Positions 60,097-64,000 of a stretch of 64,000 nucleotides of DNA are shown piece after piece. Both the position numbers and the translations under genes were made by a program. The stretch's first letter is position 1. Each line of letters opens with the position of its first letter. Source of the DNA: Nostoc sp. FACHB-892. Lineage in GTDB: Bacteria; Cyanobacteriota; Cyanobacteriia; Cyanobacteriales; Nostocaceae. The notes under the pieces were generated by a model. It saw only the letters and a list, made by a program, of their open reading frames with translations, searched no databases and was not told the DNA's origin. The stretch spans positions 248,001-312,000 of the forward strand of contig NZ_JACJTR010000004.1 of assembly GCF_014698795.1 (NCBI RefSeq), read 5' to 3'.

Positions 60097-60945
60097 ATGA
60101 AATCCATTTCTTCTACTTCCACAGATTTTTCTGCAAGACATACAAAAAATAAAAATAAACTTCAAGTTTTTTTGTTAAAAAGTCGCTATATTCAGATATT
60201 AATCCCTTGGGTCGTACCTATAACAATTATTATTGTTTGGCAGATCCTTTCTGCTATTGGCTTTATCCCCACAAGAATTTTGCCTGCTCCATTAAGCGTA
60301 GTCATTGCTGCAATTAACTTAACTAAAAGTGGTGAACTATTTAGACATATTAGTATTAGTGCCACACGCGCAATTACAGGTTTTTTAGTCGGAGGAGGTA
60401 TTGGCTTTGCTTTAGGCTTGCTCAACGGCATTTCTACTCTTGCCGAAAAACTTTTGGATACATCTATCCAAATGTTGCGTAATATACCTAATTTGGCTTT
60501 AATTCCCCTCGTAATTTTGTGGTTTGGTATTGGGGATGAAGCTAGATTATTTCTTGTTGCATTAGGTGTTATGTTCCCTATCTATTTAAATACTTTTCAT
60601 GGAATTCGCAGCGTTGATCCTGGATTAATTGAGATGGGGAAAGTTTACGGCTTAAATTATTGGGGTTTATTCTGGCGAATTATTTTACCAGGATCAATTT
60701 CTTCTATTTTGGTTGGTGTACGCTTTTCTTTGGGGATTATGTGGTTGACACTGATTGTAGCTGAAACTATTGCGGCTGATTCTGGTATTGGTTATATGGC
60801 AATGAATGCTAGAGAATTTATGCAAACTGATGTTGTGGTGTTGAGTATTTTTCTATATGCATTGTTTGGAAAACTTGCAGATGTCATTGCTAGAAAGTTA
60901 GAAAAATCTTGGTTGCAGTGGAATCCCAGTTATATGAAAGGTTAA
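60097..60945 (+). CDS. ssuC: Aliphatic sulfonate ABC transporter permease (SsuC)
   Basis: A 282-residue inner-membrane permease with six helices in the BPD_transp_1 fold. Near the start are IQILIPWVVPITIIIVWQIL and LPAPLSVVIAAI; the EAA loop, which contacts the ATPase, is GKVYGLNYWGLFWRIILPGSI near residue 185. It is the only import-type permease in the window. It ends an operon (terminator at 60977). It is probably the channel for all sulfonate binding proteins of this region. Confidence 0.92.
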   Translation: MKSISSTSTDFSARHTKNKNKLQVFLLKSRYIQILIPWVVPITIIIVWQILSAIGFIPTRILPAPLSVVIAAINLTKSGELFRHISISATRAITGFLVGGGIGFALGLLNGISTLAEKLLDTSIQMLRNIPNLALIPLVILWFGIGDEARLFLVALGVMFPIYLNTFHGIRSVDPGLIEMGKVYGLNYWGLFWRIILPGSISSILVGVRFSLGIMWLTLIVAETIAADSGIGYMAMNAREFMQTDVVVLSIFLYALFGKLADVIARKLEKSWLQWNPSYMKG

Positions 60946-60976
60946 TTATCAAGTGTTATTGAGAAAAAACTAGAAC

Positions 60977-61008
60977 AACCCCAATTTCTTCAAGAAATAG
61001 GGGTTTTG
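60977..61008 (+). terminator. Rho-independent terminator after ssuC
   Basis: AACCCC then an ATTTCTT/AAGAAAT arm and GGGGTT, followed by TTGTTTTTG: a strong hairpin with one internal mismatch and a T-rich tail, 32 bases after the stop of the permease gene. Confidence 0.8.
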
Positions 61009-61123
61009 TTTTTGTGATTATCTCAACTCCAGATGAAAAAGAGATAGAAGTGTAATGAATTGTGGCAAAAATCAAATTATGAGTCTTATGTTTTGACGAA
61101 GTTAGATAATATATAATATAATC

Positions 61124-61149
61124 TACATTAAGCCTATCGAATTGGTGGC
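61124..61149. promoter_or_regulatory. 26-base inverted-repeat element upstream of small membrane protein
   Basis: TACATTAA, spacer GCCTATCGAA with the ATCGA core, TTGGTGGC. Left half 6 of 8, right half only about 3 of 8. TAGATT follows at 61153. The gene start is 33 bases downstream, the usual distance. Confidence 0.45.
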
Positions 61150-61182
61150 CTTTAGATTGCTCAGTTAACAGGAGAAATCACA

Positions 61183-61425
61183 ATGACATTAGCCCAAAAT
61201 ATTAGTATCCAAAACAATAAGAGCGTAAAACCTGATTCTTTGTGGAAGATATCACAACTAGGAACATCTGTGTTAAATCGGCTGTGGTGGCATATTAATG
61301 CTTATACGACTGTTTTAGGAATTATGCTACTGAGTGTTGCTAGCCTAGGATTTTTATATATGCATTACTCTGGGCAAAAGTTGACTCAGGTTTTCCAGAA
61401 GAATACTGTTTTAAAACAAGAATGA
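61183..61425 (+). CDS. Small single-pass membrane protein
   Basis: An 80-residue protein, with a polar N-terminus, one clear membrane helix (about residues 42-61, TVLGIMLLSVASLGFLYM) and a short basic tail. AGGAG is 8 bases before the ATG. Its stop overlaps the ATG of the next gene (ATGA), so the two are translationally coupled and probably act together. It could anchor the signal-less binding-like protein at the membrane. No family recognised. Confidence 0.75.
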   Translation: MTLAQNISIQNNKSVKPDSLWKISQLGTSVLNRLWWHINAYTTVLGIMLLSVASLGFLYMHYSGQKLTQVFQKNTVLKQE

Positions 61426-62273
61426 CTATATCAACAAGCTTACGGGCTGTATCTTACTTAGCTCCTAATTGGTTTGGATTATATCAGGCGATCGCAGCTT
61501 ATTTAGGTCGTGTTTTACAAGTAGAAATCCAACTACATCAAGGTGAATGCGATCCCCTCCAAGACCCTCTATTATTTCAAGACAAAATAGACCTAACTTT
61601 TATTTGTGGATTACCACTAATTCGCTACAATCAAGTGGTTTTAGACCAATTACAGACATTGGTTGCACCTGTGATGCAAGCATCCCGGTATGATAACTGT
61701 CCTGTTTACTATGCAGATATAATTGTCAAGGCTAATAGTAATATCAAAAAGTTTGCCGATTTGTCAGGGAAAACATTTTGCTATAACGACTCTGGTTCTA
61801 ACAGTGGCTATAATTTACCTTATCACTGGTTAAGTCAAGAAAAATATCCACAAAATTTCTTTGGAAAAACTATAGAATCAGGTTCTCATCAGCGTTCAAT
61901 TCGCTGGGTAGTTGAGGGACTGGCAGATTGTGCAGCCATTGACAGTGTAGTGTTAGAACAAGAATTAAGCGATGTTCCTGAATTATCACAGCATTTGCGT
62001 GTGGTGCAAGTGATAGGGCCTTCTCCTATGCCACCATTAGTAGTAGCACAGCGTCTAGGTATCCCCTTAATTCAGCAAATGCAATTGGCGCTACTCCAAC
62101 CAGATGCAGAGTTGCAAGGAGTTATGAAAAAGTTTGGTGTTAAGCGTTTTGCCGCAGTGAAATTAGAACATTATCAGGTACTCAAACAGATTTATAAAAA
62201 GGCATCGGGAAAACCGACTCTTTTTGAAGATGGGATGAGAGATGCCTCAACGCCGTTGACGGTTGACGGTTAA
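61422..62273 (+). CDS. PhnD/SsuA-like binding-fold protein without signal peptide
   Basis: A 283-residue protein of the PhnD-like phosphonate/sulfonate binding fold, with YLAPNWFGLYQAIAAYLGR at the start, IDLTFICGLPLIRY, YYADIIVKANSNIKKFADLSGKTF and GSHQRSIRWVVEGLADCAAID. The N-terminus has no signal peptide or lipobox, unlike every other binding protein here, so it should be cytoplasmic or held by the preceding small membrane protein. The final residues (EDGMRDASTPLTVDG) are encoded by a dispersed repeat. It could sense a sulfonate or phosphate-like ligand. It overlaps the upstream gene by 4 bases. Confidence 0.85.
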   Translation: MTISTSLRAVSYLAPNWFGLYQAIAAYLGRVLQVEIQLHQGECDPLQDPLLFQDKIDLTFICGLPLIRYNQVVLDQLQTLVAPVMQASRYDNCPVYYADIIVKANSNIKKFADLSGKTFCYNDSGSNSGYNLPYHWLSQEKYPQNFFGKTIESGSHQRSIRWVVEGLADCAAIDSVVLEQELSDVPELSQHLRVVQVIGPSPMPPLVVAQRLGIPLIQQMQLALLQPDAELQGVMKKFGVKRFAAVKLEHYQVLKQIYKKASGKPTLFEDGMRDASTPLTVDG

Positions 62274-62311
62274 CAGTCAACAGTCTTTCGTATTATCCCA
62301 TCCCTTTTAGG
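62227..62311 (-). repeat. Palindromic dispersed repeat, copy 2
   Basis: Reverse complement of the element at 391-453, with a longer middle part rich in GTTGACGG units. It overlaps the last 15 or so codons of the PhnD-like gene, so it supplies that protein's C-terminus. The copy at 391-453 has a TAA where this one has GAA near the start. Confidence 0.6.
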
Positions 62312-62320
62312 GGATGGGAT
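62295..62320. terminator. Bidirectional hairpin between convergent genes
   Basis: ATCCCATCCC, loop TTTTAG, GGGATGGGAT: a perfect 10-base stem between the rightward PhnD-like gene and the leftward TPR gene, 22 and 9 bases from their stop codons. T-runs are short, so it may be a terminator or part of the repeat. Confidence 0.55.
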
Positions 62321-62328
62321 GAGCTTAA

Positions 62329-63579
62329 TTAGGCCGTAATGCCATAAACCCAACTCTGCTTTTGTGTCCACAACACAGCATCATGATAAATTTCCTCAAA
62401 TAAAACTCGTTGTGCATGACTCCCTCCAATCTCATACAAACGTGGTAAAACCAATTTGAGTTCGGTAGCAGCTGTGTTAAAGTCACCTTTGGCATGAGCT
62501 ACCATACCTCTAGCTGCGGGAATCGCTACCTCTAACCAACTCTTTTGCAAAAAGGGATTGATACTCAAGGCATGATAATGCATACTCTGAAGCATCTCAT
62601 TTACCCAATCAGTATGTCCGGCTTTGGCAAGGGCATAGACATAATGCAAGTCCTGGAATGGTAATGCGTGTTCATCAATACGGCTGTAAACATAGGGAAT
62701 GATACTTTGCCAACGTTTTCCTACATTTACCCCACGTAATTCCAGACGTAATAATAGTGAAATTGCACCTACTTGGTCTTTAGGAGATTGTTTATTTGCA
62801 CGTTCCCAAATGTGGTTATCGTATAGTGAAGCAACTTTTTGGTAGTTTTTTTGCTCCAAATAATACAGTGCAATGTGCCACCAGTTATGGGTATAAAGCA
62901 TAGAATTGCAGTTTTTCCAAGTATCTGCAAAACTCTCCATCCAAGCTATACCTTCATTAACTCTTCCTTGAGTTTCCATCACATGAGCTAAAGCATGGTG
63001 CGCCCAAGGATCATATCTATTTAAGGCGATCGCCTCACGTGCCATTTTTTCTGCTGCTTCTAATTGGTGACATTGTTCTAAGCCAAAAGCCACCATGCCA
63101 TATAAATAATGTTGTTGGGGATTGCTAGGTAAAACTTTCTGGGCAATTTTTAGTAATTTTTCTTTTTTGCCTGTATAAAAATAGTGATACTGCCCCTGCT
63201 GGACTGATATTAAATCACGAGGAAATCTGTTGGTAATCTGTTCATGAAAGGCGATCGCTCGATCAATCTCTTGATTCGCCCAAGCTAAAATTGCTTGCAC
63301 ATATAATTTTTCTCTATAAGTAATCTTGGCTAAATTCCCTTGTATTACTTGCAAATATGGTTGTACTTGCTGCCAAGCTTTGCTGTTTTCTTGCGTAAGA
63401 TAATAAGCGGCTGCATAAGCATGAGCTAAAACACAAGTTGGATCAGCCTCAATTGCTTGTAAAATCGCTGTTTCTGCATTTTGACCATAACACAGTGCTT
63501 GATCAATGAAACGGTTAATAGCTGCGATCGCTTGGGCTGAATCTGTCGTCACTACCAGTCCTTGTGCATCTTTAAGCAT
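62329..63579 (-). CDS. Tetratricopeptide-like repeat protein
   Basis: A 416-residue helical protein with several degenerate TPR units, for example ILAWANQEIDRAIAFHEQI, HYLYGMVAFGLEQCHQLEAAEKMA and PWAHHALAHVMETQGRVNEGI. It has no signal peptide or catalytic motif. This kind is common near sulfonate and nitrogen-scavenging genes of cyanobacteria in my recollection, but its task is unknown. A good copy of the 26-base element stands 35 bases upstream of its ATG, on the divergent side of the SsuD gene, so it belongs to the regulon. Confidence 0.8.
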   Translation of the reverse strand: MLKDAQGLVVTTDSAQAIAAINRFIDQALCYGQNAETAILQAIEADPTCVLAHAYAAAYYLTQENSKAWQQVQPYLQVIQGNLAKITYREKLYVQAILAWANQEIDRAIAFHEQITNRFPRDLISVQQGQYHYFYTGKKEKLLKIAQKVLPSNPQQHYLYGMVAFGLEQCHQLEAAEKMAREAIALNRYDPWAHHALAHVMETQGRVNEGIAWMESFADTWKNCNSMLYTHNWWHIALYYLEQKNYQKVASLYDNHIWERANKQSPKDQVGAISLLLRLELRGVNVGKRWQSIIPYVYSRIDEHALPFQDLHYVYALAKAGHTDWVNEMLQSMHYHALSINPFLQKSWLEVAIPAARGMVAHAKGDFNTAATELKLVLPRLYEIGGSHAQRVLFEEIYHDAVLWTQKQSWVYGITA

Positions 63580-63614
63580 GATTAATTCCTTGCAGCAAGA
63601 TTTATAATTTTAAG

Positions 63615-63640
63615 TACGGTAAGTCTATCGAATTTATGTA
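63615..63640. promoter_or_regulatory. 26-base inverted-repeat element near TPR gene
   Basis: TACGGTAA, spacer GTCTATCGAA with the ATCGA core, TTTATGTA. The left half is a full match. It is 35 bases upstream of the leftward TPR gene. Confidence 0.65.
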
Positions 63641-63692
63641 CTTACATGAGTTAGAGTATGTCACAGCCTACACAAAACTGCAAGGATTTAAC

Positions 63693-63718
63693 TACTGTAG
63701 CTCGATAAGCTTGCCGTA
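63693..63718. promoter_or_regulatory. 26-base inverted-repeat element, middle copy
   Basis: TACTGTAG, spacer CTCGATAAGC, TTGCCGTA, running into TATTTA. Both halves fit in 6-7 of 8 positions. It lies between the TPR and SsuD starts. Confidence 0.6.
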
Positions 63719-63783
63719 TTTAGTTTTATAAAAGTATTGCATTGCTTGATTATTTGTGCGATATTCTAAAAGTGACTAAATAA

Positions 63784-63809
63784 TACGGTATTTCTATCAA
63801 CTTACTGTA
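63784..63809. promoter_or_regulatory. 26-base inverted-repeat element upstream of SsuD
   Basis: TACGGTAT, spacer TTCTATCAAC, TTACTGTA. 7 of 8 positions in each half. It is 44 bases before the ATG of the SsuD gene. Confidence 0.65.
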
Positions 63810-63853
63810 CTTAAATAGCCAGGAAATATTGCAGCTACTCTGACATAGATATC

Positions 63854-64000
63854 ATGCAGCTACTTTGGTTTATTCCGACTCACGGTGAAGGGCGCTATCT
63901 TGGTACTGCCATAGGCGGGCGGGCAGTCAACTTTGATTATTGGCGGCAGATTGCCCAAGCAGTAGATCACTTAGGTTTCGCAGGGGCATTACTACCTACA
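63854..64000 (+). CDS. ssuD: Alkanesulfonate monooxygenase (SsuD-like), 5' part
   Basis: The first 49 codons are visible before the window ends. The sequence [17 protein letters not shown], then [20 protein letters not shown], is the characteristic start of SsuD, the FMNH2-dependent two-component monooxygenase that splits alkanesulfonates into aldehyde and sulfite. The family is normally about 380 residues long. It reads rightwards and its own 26-base element stands just upstream. With SsuB/SsuC nearby this completes the classical sulfonate route. Confidence 0.85.
   Translation, partial: MQLLWFIPTHGEGRYLGTAIGGRAVNFDYWRQIAQAVDHLGFAGALLPT

Overview
The window looks like chromosomal DNA of a filamentous, Nostoc/Anabaena-type cyanobacterium. 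The evidence is frequent GCGATCGC (HIP1) sites inside genes and spacers, an SLH-domain OprB-type porin, a pentapeptide-repeat protein, a HEAT-repeat protein, and the short palindrome-rich repeats typical of Nostocales. No rRNA, tRNA, CRISPR array or intact transposase gene was seen.

Almost the whole window reads as one large organosulfur-scavenging region. From left to right: (i) 0.5-7.2 kb, minus strand: AprA-like flavoprotein, AprB-like two-cluster ferredoxin, periplasmic binding lipoprotein, D-2-hydroxyacid dehydrogenase, cysteine-dioxygenase-like cupin, acyl-CoA-dehydrogenase-like flavoenzyme (DszC/SfnC type) and a small protein. (ii) 7.7-12.1 kb: aldo/keto reductase, outer-membrane porin, second binding protein. 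(iii) 12.5-25.1 kb, minus strand: two ACMSD-type amidohydrolases around a methyltransferase and a DszA/NtaA-type flavin monooxygenase, then an esterase, aldo/keto reductase, ABC exporter, Tat-type binding protein and a kinase-like protein. (iv) 26-31.6 kb, plus strand: MFS carrier, methyltransferase, glutathione transferase, second AprA/AprB-like pair. (v) 32-36.9 kb, minus strand: 2OG-Fe(II) oxygenase, MFS, MarR, DrrAB-type exporter, VOC protein. (vi) 37-45.2 kb, plus strand: Mrp ATPase, nucleotidyltransferase, SDR, DOPA-dioxygenase-like protein, another binding protein, third AprA/AprB-like pair with a methyltransferase, HEAT protein. (vii) 45-51.4 kb: less specific genes, including a CadD-type carrier, an SDR without its catalytic triad and a decayed dehydrogenase. 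(viii) 51.5-64 kb: TauD-type dioxygenase, CmcJ-type oxidoreductase, two glutathione transferases, SsuB, a vanadium-haloperoxidase-like protein, SsuA, SsuC, a signal-less binding-protein-like protein and the start of SsuD at the right edge.

The logic that joins these genes (inference): sulfonates or other organosulfur compounds cross the porin, are captured by several different binding proteins, enter through the single SsuB/SsuC transporter core, and are opened by a set of monooxygenases, dioxygenases and AprAB-like redox modules to release sulfur. The strongest new signal is a recurrent 26-base inverted-repeat element (TACKGTAA, 10 bases with a central ATCGA, TTRCCGTA). It sits 25-100 bases upstream of most of the transcription units involved, usually runs into a TAnnnT -10-like hexamer, and suggests one shared regulator encoded elsewhere. 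A pair of related 230-280 bp intergenic repeats, a smaller repeat pair, two repeat-like in-frame insertions in genes and a pseudogene show that the region has been actively remodelled.
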